Notes under the pieces: model-generated
Database searches by the model: none
The model's input: the letters and a program-made list of their open reading frames with translations, nothing else
Told to the model about the DNA's origin: nothing
Shown here: positions 16,377-26,320 of the stretch, in pieces
How positions within the stretch are numbered: the stretch's first letter is position 1
Layout: every line of letters begins with the position of its first letter
Made by a program: the position numbers and the translations under genes
Origin: Micromonospora sp. RHAY321
GTDB taxonomy: Bacteria; Actinomycetota; Actinomycetes; Mycobacteriales; Micromonosporaceae
Direction of reading: 5' to 3'
Assembly (NCBI RefSeq): GCF_023896955.1
Contig: NZ_JAMHIW010000005.1
Coordinates: 1-64,000, forward strand
Length of the DNA: 64,000 nt

Positions 16377-17734
16377 CCGTCGACAACGACCTGGAGGGCC
16401 AGATCGCCGAGTGGCGGGCCTACATGCACCGCCGCCGGGAGCTGCACCACACCGACGCCGACGAGCTGGAAGACCACCTCCGCAGCCGGATCACCGAACT
16501 GACAGAGGCCGGCCTCCGACCCGACGAGTCGTTCCTCATCGCGGTCAAGCGGATGGGCAGCCTCGACGAGCTGTCCCGGGAGTTCGCTCGCGAGCACTCC
16601 GAGCGGCTGTGGAAGCAACTCGTGCTGCCCGGCGAGCCGGACGCGCCCACCGCCGCCCGATCCCGTCGCGAGTTGGCCGTCATGGTGCTCTGTGCGGCCG
16701 TCGCGGCGCTGGCGATCAAGGTGCCGGCCCTGTTCGGGCTTGACCTGTCCCAGGACGGCAGCTTTTACGCGCGGAATGCCAGCCTCTTCGCCCTGCCGGC
16801 GCTCGCCGCATACTTCGCCTGGCAACGCCGGGTCGGTCTTCGCGTCATCGGGGCGCTCGCGGTGCTGTTCGTGCTCGGCGCGGTCGCCGCGAACGCGTAT
16901 CCGCTGGCCGACGACTCGCAGACCGTGGTGCTCACGGCGATCCACCTGCCGATAGCCCTGTGGCTGGTCGTCGGCGTCGCGTACGCCGGTGGCGACTGGC
17001 GGTCAGACCGGCGACGGATGGACTTCATCCGGTTCACCGGGGAGTGGCTGATCTACTTCGTCCTCATCGGACTGGGCGGCGGTGTGCTCACGGCGTTCAC
17101 GGTGAACGCCTTCGGAGCCATCGGCCTGGACGCCGAGGGGTTCATCCAGTCCTGGCTGCTGCCCTGCGGCGCCGTGGCCGCGGTCATCGTGGCGGCGTGG
17201 CTGGTGGAGGCGAAGCAGAGCGTCATCGAGAACATGGCGCCGGTGCTGACCCGCGTCTTCACGCCGCTCTTCACGGCCACCCTGCTGACCTTCCTCGTGG
17301 CCATCATCTGGACCACCAGCGGCATCGACGTCGAGCGCGACGCGCTCATCCTCTTCGACCTGCTGCTCGTCATCGTGCTGGGCATGCTGCTGTACGCCAT
17401 CTCCGCCCGCGACCTCACCGCCCGCCCCGGCCTCTTCGACCGCCTGCAACTCGCGCTCGTCGTCAGCGCTCTGGTCATCGACGTCCTGGTGCTGGCCGCG
17501 ATCACGGGTCGGATCACCGAATGGGGCTTCAGCCCCAACAAGACGGCCGCACTGGGCGAGAACCTCGTCCTGCTCACCAACCTCGTCTGGTCGGCATGGC
17601 TGTACCTCGGCTTTGTGCGTGGCCGCATGCCCTTCGCCCGCCTGGAGCGCTGGCAGACCCGCTACGTGGTCGTGTACGCCGCGTGGGCCTGGGCGGTCGT
17701 CCTCGCCTTTCCGCCCCTGTTCGACTTCGCCTGA
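16373..17734 (+). CDS. Multi-pass membrane protein with permease prefix domain
   Basis: A 453-residue protein. Residues 1-85 are soluble and match the permease prefix pattern (IAEWRAYMHRRRELHHTDAD, ELEDHLRSRITEL, AVKRMGSLDELSREFA). About nine to ten membrane helices follow. In relatives this prefix precedes FtsX-like or other membrane regions; here no FtsX motif is visible, so the transported or sensed compound is unknown. It is coupled to padR by a GTGA overlap. Confidence 0.8.
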   Translation: MTVDNDLEGQIAEWRAYMHRRRELHHTDADELEDHLRSRITELTEAGLRPDESFLIAVKRMGSLDELSREFAREHSERLWKQLVLPGEPDAPTAARSRRELAVMVLCAAVAALAIKVPALFGLDLSQDGSFYARNASLFALPALAAYFAWQRRVGLRVIGALAVLFVLGAVAANAYPLADDSQTVVLTAIHLPIALWLVVGVAYAGGDWRSDRRRMDFIRFTGEWLIYFVLIGLGGGVLTAFTVNAFGAIGLDAEGFIQSWLLPCGAVAAVIVAAWLVEAKQSVIENMAPVLTRVFTPLFTATLLTFLVAIIWTTSGIDVERDALILFDLLLVIVLGMLLYAISARDLTARPGLFDRLQLALVVSALVIDVLVLAAITGRITEWGFSPNKTAALGENLVLLTNLVWSAWLYLGFVRGRMPFARLERWQTRYVVVYAAWAWAVVLAFPPLFDFA

Positions 17735-17857
17735 GCCGGAGCGCGCCTCCGACAACTCGGCTCACGTGCGGCCGGTAAACGGGGCTCCCGTTGGTCGGAC
17801 CGGCATGCGATCCTTCTCCCCGCGGGTGATCAAGAGCCCGTCACCTCATGGGAGACC

Positions 17858-20395
17858 TTGTTGCGCACACCTTCGCGTGTTCATCGTCGGATCATGGCGC
17901 TGGTCGTGGCATCGGCGCTCGGCTGCGGGGCCACTCTGGGGGTCACGGCCGCTCCGGCAGCCGCCGCCGTGGTGGCCGCACCGACCAACCTCACGACGGC
18001 CGGTCAGCCGTGTGTCACCGCTGCGCCGGGGCCGTACCTGAACCCGGAAAGGCTGGGCATCGCCCAGGCTGTCGCGCTACAGGGCACCTTCAGCCGTACG
18101 GGCGAGGGGGCCGGCCTGCGGGCCGACTTCCAGGTGTGGGACGTCGTCGACCCGGCGCACCCGCAGCAGTGGCTCGTCGACATCGCCGACCAGAGCGACC
18201 AGGTCTTCGTCCACCTCGCGGACAGGGCGAAGCAGCTCGACGGGGTCACCTACGCCTGGCGCGTGCGCATCCTCGATCACGCGGACGCCTCGCCGTGGAG
18301 CAGCACGTGCCACTTCACGGTCGACCGCACCGCCGGCCCGGCACCCACTGTCACCTCCGCGCAATATCCGGCCAGCGGCTGGATCGGCAACGGCGCGATC
18401 GGAGTGCCGGGTGTCTTCACCCTGACCTCGGCCTCCGACGACACCGTCAGTTACCGGTACCGGTTCTACTCCAGCGAGCTGCCGTACGAGTACGTGGAGT
18501 CCACCGTGGAGGCGCAGTGGCTAGGCGGACCGGCGACACTCAACTGGACGCCCCTGGTGGCCGGCTACCACTCACTCATCGTCCGGGCCGTCGACCGGGC
18601 CGGGAACTGGTCCGCGCCAACCGGCCACGACTACATGGTCAAGGAGACCCGCCCGTCGGTGTACTCGTACGCGTACCCGAACTCGGGCTCGAACCTCGAC
18701 TACAACGTCGGCGTGCCCGGCGCGTTCACGCTGACCACCACCGTCGCCGACACGGAGTCCTTCGTCTGGCGGATCGACGGGAACGGCCCCTCGGGTAGCG
18801 TGCCGGCAGCCGCCGACGGGACGGCGACGGCCACGATCACCCCGACCCGCGGTGGCCTGCAGACCCTGTACGTCCACAGCGTCACGCGCGACGGCTCGGC
18901 GCACGCTCCCCGCGCCTACGAATTCCTCGTCGACAACGGCCCGACCGTCACCGGTGACACGCGCGGGGACGTGACGATCGGCTCGTCACTCACCTTCCAT
19001 CTCGCGCCCCGGACACCGAGCGTCGAGGCCTACCTCTACTGGCCGGCGTACTCACGCCAGCAGGACCGGCCGATCGAGAAGACCGTTGTTCCGGCTCGCG
19101 CCGACGGCACCGCCGACCTCACCTGGACGGCCACGGAGACCGGCCTCGACGGGCTGCGCATCCAGAGCCGCGACGCGGACGGCGCGCTCTCCGAGCCGCG
19201 CTGGCAACCCATCTCGGTCGACGGCGCGGCACCGACCGTCACCCGCACCGGCGACGCCTACGCGGGGACGCCGTCCACCTTCAAGGCCCGCAGCCAGATG
19301 GCGAACATCGTCGAGTACGTGGCGACGCTGAACAGCGACGAGGCCACGAAGCAGGTCCTCAAGCCGGCCGCCGACGGCAGCGTCACCTTCGGCTTCACGT
19401 CGATGGCGATCGGCCACAACTACGTCATCGTCGTCGCTCGCGACGCCGCCGGAGTGCAGACGGACAGCGGCAGCTCGGTCTGGACGACGACGGACGAGCC
19501 GCAGGTCACCTCGACCGACTTCCCGACGACCGGTACCGGCCGGCTCGCCACAGGCACCTTCACCTTCAGGTCGACCCTGCCTGACCCGGTCGGGTACCTC
19601 TACTCGATCAACTCGGAACCGTACGTCGCGATCCCCGCCCAGGCGGACGGCACCGCCACGCTGACCTGGACGCCGACGGCGTCCGGTCCGCAGAGCCTGG
19701 ACGTCCGCCGCGTCAACGCCGTTGGTTTCCCGTCCGCGATCGCCCGGTACCGCTTCACCATCACGGCAGGTCCGCCCACGGTCACCTCGGTCGCTCCGGC
19801 CACCGTGCCGGCGGTCGGCGTCCGGACGATCACCGTCCGCGGCACTGGGCTGCACCCGCATGACGAACTCCAGGTGACCCCCGCCGCGGGGCAGCCCCGG
19901 AGCGCGACGGTGAAGTCCGTCTCGGCGGACGGCACGACGATGACGGCCGACGTGAACGTCGCGGGCGCTCCGACCGGCCAGGCCAGCCTGACCCTGCGCC
20001 CCTATGGGGCAGGACAGCCCGTGGTCCTTGTCGGCGCCCTCACGATCACCCCGCCTCCGCCGATCGGCACGGTCAGCCCACCGACGATCACCGGGACCGT
20101 GGCCGTCGGGGGCACCGTCACCGCGAACCCGGGCCAGTGGAGCCCGACCGCGACCGCCTACCAGTACCAGTGGTCGGCGAACGGTGTCCCGATCGCCGGC
20201 GCGACGGGCGCGACGTTCACGATCCCCCTGGCGCTGTACGGAAAGCGGCTCACCGTCGCGGTGACGGCCAGTCGGGACGACTACACCGCCGTCACGGCCG
20301 TCTCGGCCCCCACGGCGGCGGTGACCCGACCCCCTCACCGGCCACTCGTGCAGCCGGGAACGCCATGGCCGGACACGCGCCGCCCGGCCGCGTGA
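17858..20395 (+). CDS. Large secreted protein of Ig-like repeats
   Basis: An 845-residue exported protein. The signal segment is about 8-32 (MALVVASALGCG to AAPAAAA). A jelly-roll-like first domain is followed by about five Ig-like repeats of 90-100 residues, each opening with PTVTS or similar and containing DGTATLTWTPT-type strands. Then comes an IPT/TIG-like unit (SVAPATVPAVGVRTITVRGTG) and a final YQYQWSANGVPIAGAT module common in actinobacterial exoproteins. There is no catalytic motif and no LPXTG. A surface or extracellular scaffold role is inferred. Starts TTG 17858 and TTG 17861 are adjacent; GGGAGA precedes both. Confidence 0.75.
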   Translation: MLRTPSRVHRRIMALVVASALGCGATLGVTAAPAAAAVVAAPTNLTTAGQPCVTAAPGPYLNPERLGIAQAVALQGTFSRTGEGAGLRADFQVWDVVDPAHPQQWLVDIADQSDQVFVHLADRAKQLDGVTYAWRVRILDHADASPWSSTCHFTVDRTAGPAPTVTSAQYPASGWIGNGAIGVPGVFTLTSASDDTVSYRYRFYSSELPYEYVESTVEAQWLGGPATLNWTPLVAGYHSLIVRAVDRAGNWSAPTGHDYMVKETRPSVYSYAYPNSGSNLDYNVGVPGAFTLTTTVADTESFVWRIDGNGPSGSVPAAADGTATATITPTRGGLQTLYVHSVTRDGSAHAPRAYEFLVDNGPTVTGDTRGDVTIGSSLTFHLAPRTPSVEAYLYWPAYSRQQDRPIEKTVVPARADGTADLTWTATETGLDGLRIQSRDADGALSEPRWQPISVDGAAPTVTRTGDAYAGTPSTFKARSQMANIVEYVATLNSDEATKQVLKPAADGSVTFGFTSMAIGHNYVIVVARDAAGVQTDSGSSVWTTTDEPQVTSTDFPTTGTGRLATGTFTFRSTLPDPVGYLYSINSEPYVAIPAQADGTATLTWTPTASGPQSLDVRRVNAVGFPSAIARYRFTITAGPPTVTSVAPATVPAVGVRTITVRGTGLHPHDELQVTPAAGQPRSATVKSVSADGTTMTADVNVAGAPTGQASLTLRPYGAGQPVVLVGALTITPPPPIGTVSPPTITGTVAVGGTVTANPGQWSPTATAYQYQWSANGVPIAGATGATFTIPLALYGKRLTVAVTASRDDYTAVTAVSAPTAAVTRPPHRPLVQPGTPWPDTRRPAA

Positions 20396-20507
20396 CAACC
20401 TGAGTTCGGGCCGACCGGCTGGTTGCCATGCCCGATCGGCGCTGCTCGTCTGCGTCGACGTCGCGCTACTCTCCCCGCATCAAATGATCGACTTCCACGG
20501 GGGATGC

Positions 20508-23120
20508 ATGGATATACGCACATGGGCAGGGCTCGGGTTCGTACCGCTGGTCGGTGTCCTGGGCCTGGTGGTCCCGGCGGCGCCCGCGGCCGTCGCCGCG
20601 CCCGCGGCTGCGGCGATCAGGGACCTGTACGTGAACAGCAAGGCCTGCGACCCGCGCGGGTACGGCACCCCTGACGCACCGTTCTGCACCATCTCGGGCG
20701 CGGCAGCCCTGGCCGCACCCGGGCAGACGGTGTTGGTGCAGCCCGGCGACTACCCCGAGGCGGTGACCATCACCCGGTCGGGCGAGGTCGGCGCACCGAT
20801 CACCTTCCGGGCCGTCAACGGGCCCGACGGCACTGTGACGGTGGGCGACACGACCGTGGGCGCCGTCACCGGGGCGGTGTTCGCCCTGAACAACGTGCAC
20901 GACATCGTGGTCGAGGGATTCCGTCTGCAGAGCCCCGCCGATCAGTCGGCCCTCGTGGTGAACGGGTCGCAGCGGGTGACCCTCGACGGCGTCATCGTCC
21001 ACGGCTCCCGCGCCACCCTCGGTGCGGTCCGAGTGACGGGCCGCTCGGGCGGTGTCACCGTCAGCCGTAGCTACCTGTCGAGCGCACCCGCCGGCAATCC
21101 GAGCCTGGCGATCGACGCCGGAGTCGTCGGCGCGGTCGTGAGCGGCAACGAGCTCTCCTACTCGGGCCTGCGCGTCACCGACGCGCCGGGCACCACCATC
21201 ACCAACAACACCCTGCTCACGTACTGCGCCGTAGGGATCGAGGTGGCCGGGGCTTCGACGGGCGTCTCGGTCCAGAACAACATCGTCCGCACCCACCCGT
21301 TCCGGCAGGCCTGCGCCACCCCGGCGAACGCGACAGCGATATCGGTCTCGGCCGGGTCGGTGCCGGGGACCTTCGCGGACCACAACCTGATCGACCCGAT
21401 CACCGGCGGCGCTCTGTACGCCTGGGGCGACGGCAGATACCAGGACCTGCCGGCGTTCCGACAGGCCACCGGGCAGGGCGGACACGACCTCGCGGCGGAC
21501 CCGATGATCGGTGCCTACAACGGGTCACTCCGGCCCTGGCACACGATCGACCCGTCCTCGCCAGCGGTCGACTCCGGGGATGCCTCGGCTCGCGGTGCCA
21601 CCGGCACCGACATGTTGGGCAACCCGCGCACCGACAACCCGGCGATCGCCAACAGCGGCACCGGTGCCGGCTACCACGACCGGGGTGCGGTCGAGGCGCA
21701 GGGCGCTCCGGGCGGCCAGGCCACGGTCCGGCGCAAGCCGGGCGGAAACCCCTTCGCGGTCACTGCTTCCGGGACTCCGCAGTACGGTTGGCCCGTCGGC
21801 GGCGAGGGCGGCTCGATCGCCTACCAGTTCGAGGGTGAGCAGTTCTGGCGGGTGACCACCGCCCGTACGCTCGACCACACCTTCCGCCGGGCGGGTCAGG
21901 CCTGCGCCCACATCCGAATCAGCTACACCGGCTTCCGACTCCCACCCGAGTTCTCCTCCTACCGCTGCACTCAGGTCGGCGCACTCTACGAGACGGTTCA
22001 GCCGACGCGGCTACTCGACACCCGTGAGGCACTGGGCACCCCCACCACCACACCGGTCCCGGCGAAGTCCGAGGTGATTCTCGACGTTCCCAGCATCAAC
22101 GGGGTAGCGGCCGCGGACCTCAGCGCGGTGGTGCTCAACGTGACGGTCACCCAGCCGAGCACCGCCGGGTTCCTCACCGTCTACCCGGACGGCGCCCCCC
22201 TGCCGACCTCGTCGAACGTCAACTTCGTGGCCAACGAGACGGTCCCGAACCTGGCCACCGTGCCGATGACCAACGGAAAGCTCCGGTTCCGCAACAGCAG
22301 CGGCGGCACCGTTCACGTGATCGCCGACCTGCAGGGCTTCTACGGCTCGTACGGCGCCGCCATGCAGCCGCTCACACCGATCCGGGCGCTCGACACCCGC
22401 ACCGGGGCCGGTACACCGATCGCGGCCAACGGATACCTGCGCCTGGACCTCACCGGCAAGGTGCCCGCGGAAGCCAAGGCTGCGATCGTCAACGTGACGG
22501 TGACCGCGCCGACGGCCGGCGGCGTGCTGACGCTCTACCCGGACACCTGGCCGACACCCATGGCATCCAACGTGAACTTCGTGGCCGGGCAGACCATCCC
22601 GAACCTGGTGATCGTGCCGCTGGTGGCCGGCAAGGCGATGATCCGCAATGCCAGCTCCGGCACCACCCACGTGGTCGCTGACGTCGCCGGCTACTTCGCC
22701 GCGCCGTCGTATGGCGTCGCCGACCAGACGTACGTCCCGTACGGGTCGTACCGGATCGCGGACAGCCGCGGCTTGAGCGGCTGGGACCGTCCCTTCTACA
22801 ACGAGCCCTTCCACGCGGGGGAGAAGGCGACGGTCAGCGCCCGTCATGACGGGGAATTCTGCGAGGACGACTGCCCGACACCGAGGGCGGCGGTGGTGAA
22901 CGTGACCGTCACCGATCCGACCACCGCCGGCGTTCTGGCCGTCTACCCGCCCGGGGGCACACCCTCGACGTCCACCGTCAACTTCCTGGCGAGGGAGACG
23001 GCGTCCAACCTGGCCGTGGTCAAAGTCGGTGCCGAGGCACGGATCGCCGCGTACAACAACAGCAGCGGCTCCACCCACGTCATCGTCGACCAGTCCGGAT
23101 ACTTCATCGCTGCCCCCTGA
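20508..23120 (+). CDS. Secreted parallel-beta-helix protein with three C-terminal PTRLLDTR-type repeats
   Basis: About 870 residues. The signal peptide is about 1-35. A right-handed parallel beta-helix follows, to about residue 400 (DLYVNSKACDPRGYGTPDAP opens it; then VVSGNELSYSG and VSVQNNIVRTH rungs), as in pectate-lyase-like folds. Three copies of a roughly 120-residue domain then start at PTRLLDTREAL, PIRALDTRTGA and YRIADSRGL, each ending in a strand like VHVIADLQGFY. These repeats occur in many actinobacterial exoproteins. Polysaccharide binding or lysis is possible but no active site was identified. ATG 20508 follows ACGGGGGATGC. Confidence 0.75.
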   Translation: MDIRTWAGLGFVPLVGVLGLVVPAAPAAVAAPAAAAIRDLYVNSKACDPRGYGTPDAPFCTISGAAALAAPGQTVLVQPGDYPEAVTITRSGEVGAPITFRAVNGPDGTVTVGDTTVGAVTGAVFALNNVHDIVVEGFRLQSPADQSALVVNGSQRVTLDGVIVHGSRATLGAVRVTGRSGGVTVSRSYLSSAPAGNPSLAIDAGVVGAVVSGNELSYSGLRVTDAPGTTITNNTLLTYCAVGIEVAGASTGVSVQNNIVRTHPFRQACATPANATAISVSAGSVPGTFADHNLIDPITGGALYAWGDGRYQDLPAFRQATGQGGHDLAADPMIGAYNGSLRPWHTIDPSSPAVDSGDASARGATGTDMLGNPRTDNPAIANSGTGAGYHDRGAVEAQGAPGGQATVRRKPGGNPFAVTASGTPQYGWPVGGEGGSIAYQFEGEQFWRVTTARTLDHTFRRAGQACAHIRISYTGFRLPPEFSSYRCTQVGALYETVQPTRLLDTREALGTPTTTPVPAKSEVILDVPSINGVAAADLSAVVLNVTVTQPSTAGFLTVYPDGAPLPTSSNVNFVANETVPNLATVPMTNGKLRFRNSSGGTVHVIADLQGFYGSYGAAMQPLTPIRALDTRTGAGTPIAANGYLRLDLTGKVPAEAKAAIVNVTVTAPTAGGVLTLYPDTWPTPMASNVNFVAGQTIPNLVIVPLVAGKAMIRNASSGTTHVVADVAGYFAAPSYGVADQTYVPYGSYRIADSRGLSGWDRPFYNEPFHAGEKATVSARHDGEFCEDDCPTPRAAVVNVTVTDPTTAGVLAVYPPGGTPSTSTVNFLARETASNLAVVKVGAEARIAAYNNSSGSTHVIVDQSGYFIAAP

Positions 23121-23138
23121 CGATCGGTCAGGTTCACG

Positions 23139-23168
23139 GCGGCCGCATCCCACCTCGGGTGCGGCCGC
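23139..23168. terminator. Hairpin between convergent genes
   Basis: A 12-base stem (23139-23150 and 23157-23168, one G-T pair) around a six-base loop lies between the convergent stops at 23120 and 23198. It can serve both directions. Confidence 0.5.
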
Positions 23169-23197
23169 CGCCGCATCCTGGCCGAAGCTGAACCGGA

Positions 23198-24118
23198 TCA
23201 ACGGAGGTGTGCGATGGCGAGCTTCGCCGCCTGCGCGATGAGGGCGTCGTCGTAGGTGTCGTCCTTGCCGTCACGACTGGACAGGATGGCCAGCACGATC
23301 GGCGCGCCGTCGGGGGGCCAGATGACCGCGATGTCGTTGCGGGTGCCGTAGCCGCCCGCACCGGTCTTGTCCCCGACCTCCCAGCCCGTCGGGACACCGG
23401 CCCGGATCAGTGCCGCGCCGGTGGTGTTACCCCGCAGCAGTCCGTTGAGGATGTCGCGGTCGGCGGGATCGAGGGCATCCCCGACCGCGTACGCCCGCAG
23501 GTCGGTGGCGAGAGCCCGAGGGCTGCTCGTGTCCCGCTTGTCGCCGGGCGTGGCCTCGTTGAGGTCCGTCTCGTAGCGGTCCGCCTCGGTCGTCCTGTCA
23601 CCGATCTGCCGCAGCGCCTCCTCGAAGCGCTGCGGGCCGCCGAGGTGGCGCAGCAGCAGGTTGCCGGCGGTGTTGTCGCTGTAGCGGACAGCGGCGTCGG
23701 CCACGTCGCGAAGGGGCATGCCGTCGACCACGTGCTTCTCGGTGACGGGCGAGTAGGTCACGAGGTCGGCCTGCTTGTAGCGGACCACCCGCTGGAGGTC
23801 GGCGGCCGACGTGCTGTCCAGGACGGCGGCGGCGGCAAGCGCCTTGAACGTCGACGCGTACGCGAAGCGCTCATCGGCTCGGTGCTCGACGGTGCGGCCG
23901 GAGCCGGTGTCGACCGCGTAGACCCCGAGCCGCGCGTCGAACGCCGTTTCGAGCTCACCGAACCCCCGCTCGGGCGACTCCCGCACCGTGGCCGTCGGGG
24001 TTGCCGTGCTCGGCGTCGGCTCAGCGGGCGCATCGGCGGTGACGCAGGCGGTGAGGGGAGCCAACGCGATCGCCGTGGCTATCGCGGCTGTCGCCCGTCG
24101 GGTCGCAAAAGTCGTCAT
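23198..24118 (-). CDS. Class A beta-lactamase, lipoprotein type
   Basis: A 306-residue serine beta-lactamase that hydrolyses penicillins and related drugs. All class A motifs are present: STFK (Ser89, Lys92), SDN (147-149), ETDLN (Glu183, Asn187, the omega-loop base) and KTG (251-253). A lipobox LTAC (Cys25) suggests a membrane-attached form, as in several Gram-positive enzymes. ATG 24118 opens the signal peptide. It is divergent from a LysR regulator and a penicillin-recognising-type protein, the blaL/blaA/blaB layout of Streptomyces cacaoi, so induction by beta-lactams is likely. Confidence 0.95.
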   Translation of the reverse strand: MTTFATRRATAAIATAIALAPLTACVTADAPAEPTPSTATPTATVRESPERGFGELETAFDARLGVYAVDTGSGRTVEHRADERFAYASTFKALAAAAVLDSTSAADLQRVVRYKQADLVTYSPVTEKHVVDGMPLRDVADAAVRYSDNTAGNLLLRHLGGPQRFEEALRQIGDRTTEADRYETDLNEATPGDKRDTSSPRALATDLRAYAVGDALDPADRDILNGLLRGNTTGAALIRAGVPTGWEVGDKTGAGGYGTRNDIAVIWPPDGAPIVLAILSSRDGKDDTYDDALIAQAAKLAIAHLR

Positions 24119-24231
24119 GACGCATCTCCCGGTTTTCGGTGGCGGTGGGACCGGTACGGCTGACCGGCAGGCACTGGTCGAACCATCGCACCGGTCGGGT
24201 GATGCTGTCCAAGACACAAATGGTCGCACTG

Positions 24232-24246
24232 ATGCCGTTCCGGCAT
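24232..24246. promoter_or_regulatory. LysR-type T-N11-A dyad in the bla intergenic region
   Basis: ATGCCG, TTC, CGGCAT is a perfect dyad that contains T-N11-A (24233 and 24245), the hallmark of LysR-type operators. It lies 13 bases before the ATG of the LysR gene and 113 bases from the beta-lactamase start. Confidence 0.5.
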
Positions 24247-24259
24247 AGAGTGATTCGCC

Positions 24260-25153
24260 ATGGACGTCGTCGCGGCCTGCCGGGCCTTCGTGAGCGTGAG
24301 CGGATACGGCAGCTTCACCGCGGGCGCCGCCGCCGCGCGCATCCCGCAGTCGGTCGCCAGCCGCCGGATCGCCGCCCTCGAGGAGCATCTCGGGGACCGG
24401 CTGTTCGACCGGTCGTCGAGGGCGGTCACACTGACGCCGTTCGGCCGCGACATGCTGCCCTCGGCCAGGCGACTCGTCGACCTCGCCGACGCGATGAAGC
24501 ACGACGCCGACCGGGCCAGACTGCGTCCCTTCCGACTGGCCGTACCCGCGATCTGCGCTGCCCGTCCACTCGCCCTCCTGGTCGCCGAGGGCCGCAAGCA
24601 CCACCTGCACCTGGAGCTGAGGAAGGCCGGACCGGCCGAGCGCCGGGAGCTCTGCCGTACCCTCGACGTCCGTGCCGCCGTCGTCGCCGTACCGGCGGCC
24701 GAGGCCACCTGGCAGGTGCCACTGGGGCTCGCCGGTCAGACTCATCTCGAACCCTCGACGGTGTTCCTGGAAGCCCTCCGCCCCGGCCGGGCCCGCAGCA
24801 CCGAGCGCCGCGCCCGAATATGGATCCAGCCGGAGGACGACGTGCCCCACATCCGCGACCCACTGACCCGTCTGGGCCAGGCCGTCGGGCTGCAACCCGC
24901 TCAGGTTGCGGTGGCCCCATCCCTCGTCGACGCCGCAGCCACAACCCTGGGCTCCACCGACCTCCTGCTCTGTTCACCCGATCAGGCTGAGGAGCTGGGC
25001 CTGCGCTGGCGGCCTGTCAGCGGGACACCGCTGACGCGTGGCTACGACATCGCCGCCGCAGTCCGGGAGGACGCCCACCAGCTCCGCAGCCTGCTGCACG
25101 CCGGGATAGGACGCTGCCTGGGCGTCGCAGCGGACGACGGGCAGCCGGCGTGA
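24260..25153 (+). CDS. LysR-family regulator of the beta-lactamase (BlaA-like)
   Basis: A 297-residue LysR-type regulator. The N-terminal helix-turn-helix is [20 protein letters not shown] with [21 protein letters not shown] substrate-binding domain follows, ending with a long helix. It is divergent from a class A beta-lactamase and overlaps by four bases a gene for a serine-hydrolase-like protein. In Streptomyces cacaoi the LysR protein BlaA activates blaL together with BlaB; the same gene order supports the same role here. The effector is not known from sequence. Confidence 0.87.
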   Translation: MDVVAACRAFVSVSGYGSFTAGAAAARIPQSVASRRIAALEEHLGDRLFDRSSRAVTLTPFGRDMLPSARRLVDLADAMKHDADRARLRPFRLAVPAICAARPLALLVAEGRKHHLHLELRKAGPAERRELCRTLDVRAAVVAVPAAEATWQVPLGLAGQTHLEPSTVFLEALRPGRARSTERRARIWIQPEDDVPHIRDPLTRLGQAVGLQPAQVAVAPSLVDAAATTLGSTDLLLCSPDQAEELGLRWRPVSGTPLTRGYDIAAAVREDAHQLRSLLHAGIGRCLGVAADDGQPA

Positions 25154-26070
25154 ACCCGGCGCAGGTGATCCGCAGCGCCCGGGAGGAACTCGACGATGCG
25201 GGCCTACGGGGGTCGTTTCTCGTACGTGACCTCGACTCCGGCGAGGAGATCGGCATCGACACCGACGTCGAACTTCCCATCGCGTCGCTGGTGAAGGTGC
25301 CCCTGGCGGTCGCCACGCTGGAGCGTGTGGCACGCGGCGAACTCGACCCGGCGGCAGCCATCCAGGTGGCACCGGGCCGGATCACCACGCCGGGACCAAC
25401 CGGCCTGAGCAGGTTCCGTCATCCGGCCACCGTCGCCGTGGAGGACCTGCTCTACCTCAGCATGTCAGTCAGCGACGGACTCGCCGCGGACGCTCTCTTC
25501 GCCCTCACGCCCCCCGACGCGGTCGCCGCCGAACTGCGACGGCTGGGATTCGACGGCATAGCCGTACGCCATCTCATCCGCGACCTCACCGAGACGCCGG
25601 CCGAACGCCTCGGCCCGGTGGACGCCCACCTGGCGCACTCCCTCGCCATCGACGCGGCGACCGCAGGGCACGGGCATCCAGTCGCCCAACTCGACGTCGG
25701 TCGCGCCAACACGGGATCAGCGCGAGCCTTCGTCGACCTGCTCCAGGGGATCTGGAGACCATCCACGCTCCATCCCACCACCGCCGTACGCCTGCGCGAC
25801 CTGATGGGGAACAGCCTGCAGCGCCACCGCCTCGCACCGGACTTCACGTCCGACGCTTCCCGTTGGTCCTCCAAGACGGGCACCCTGCTCAACCTGCGCC
25901 ACGAGGTCGGTGTCGTCGAACACGCCGACGGACAGACGTTCGCGGTCGCCGTCCTCACCGAATCCCGGGTGCCGGCGATCAACCAGCCGGAGGCGGAGGC
26001 CGTCATGGCACACGTGGCGCGCACCCTGCGGGACCACCTGCGCGCCTTCCCAACCTGGGATCGTTCCTAG
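25150..26070 (+). CDS. BlaB-like penicillin-recognising serine hydrolase-fold protein
   Basis: A 306-residue protein with a beta-lactamase fold but no signal peptide, so it should be cytoplasmic. Motifs are SLVK (Ser46, Lys49), SDG (108-110, where enzymes have SDN) and KTG (242-244). The omega-loop Glu-x-x-x-Asn of class A enzymes is not evident, so fast hydrolysis is unlikely. It starts at GTG 25150 inside the LysR stop (4-base overlap). In S. cacaoi BlaB is needed with the LysR partner for beta-lactamase induction and is not itself a lactamase; a sensor or ligand-processing role is inferred here. Confidence 0.82.
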   Translation: MNPAQVIRSAREELDDAGLRGSFLVRDLDSGEEIGIDTDVELPIASLVKVPLAVATLERVARGELDPAAAIQVAPGRITTPGPTGLSRFRHPATVAVEDLLYLSMSVSDGLAADALFALTPPDAVAAELRRLGFDGIAVRHLIRDLTETPAERLGPVDAHLAHSLAIDAATAGHGHPVAQLDVGRANTGSARAFVDLLQGIWRPSTLHPTTAVRLRDLMGNSLQRHRLAPDFTSDASRWSSKTGTLLNLRHEVGVVEHADGQTFAVAVLTESRVPAINQPEAEAVMAHVARTLRDHLRAFPTWDRS

Positions 26071-26072
26071 GT

Positions 26073-26276
26073 TCAGGAGCTGGAGGCGCCACCCGAGCTG
26101 TCCTGCAGCCGCTCCCAGCGGTAGGGGCCCTCACCGTACAAGCCCACGCGCAGCTGCCACACGCGAAGACAGCGGGGACACTTCCGCAGCTGAGAGTAGA
26201 GCCGTTGGCCCGGCCACTCCGGCTTCGGAGGCGGAGGGAGATGCCTGCGACACCGGCAGAAGAAATAGAGAGCCAC
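26073..26276 (-). CDS. Small zinc-ribbon-like protein, accessory region
   Basis: A 67-residue basic protein with two Cys pairs (FCRCRRH and RKCPRCLRVW), suggesting one zinc site, and Tyr/Trp-rich strands between. GTG 26276 is the likely start. The lower GC and short overlapping neighbours on the same strand resemble the small cargo or regulatory genes at the ends of actinomycete integrative elements. Function unknown. Confidence 0.55.
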   Translation of the reverse strand: MALYFFCRCRRHLPPPPKPEWPGQRLYSQLRKCPRCLRVWQLRVGLYGEGPYRWERLQDSSGGASSS

Positions 26277-26320
26277 GACTGCGGATTGTCCACGAGCGGG
26301 CTGTCTCGCGCAGGGATGAA

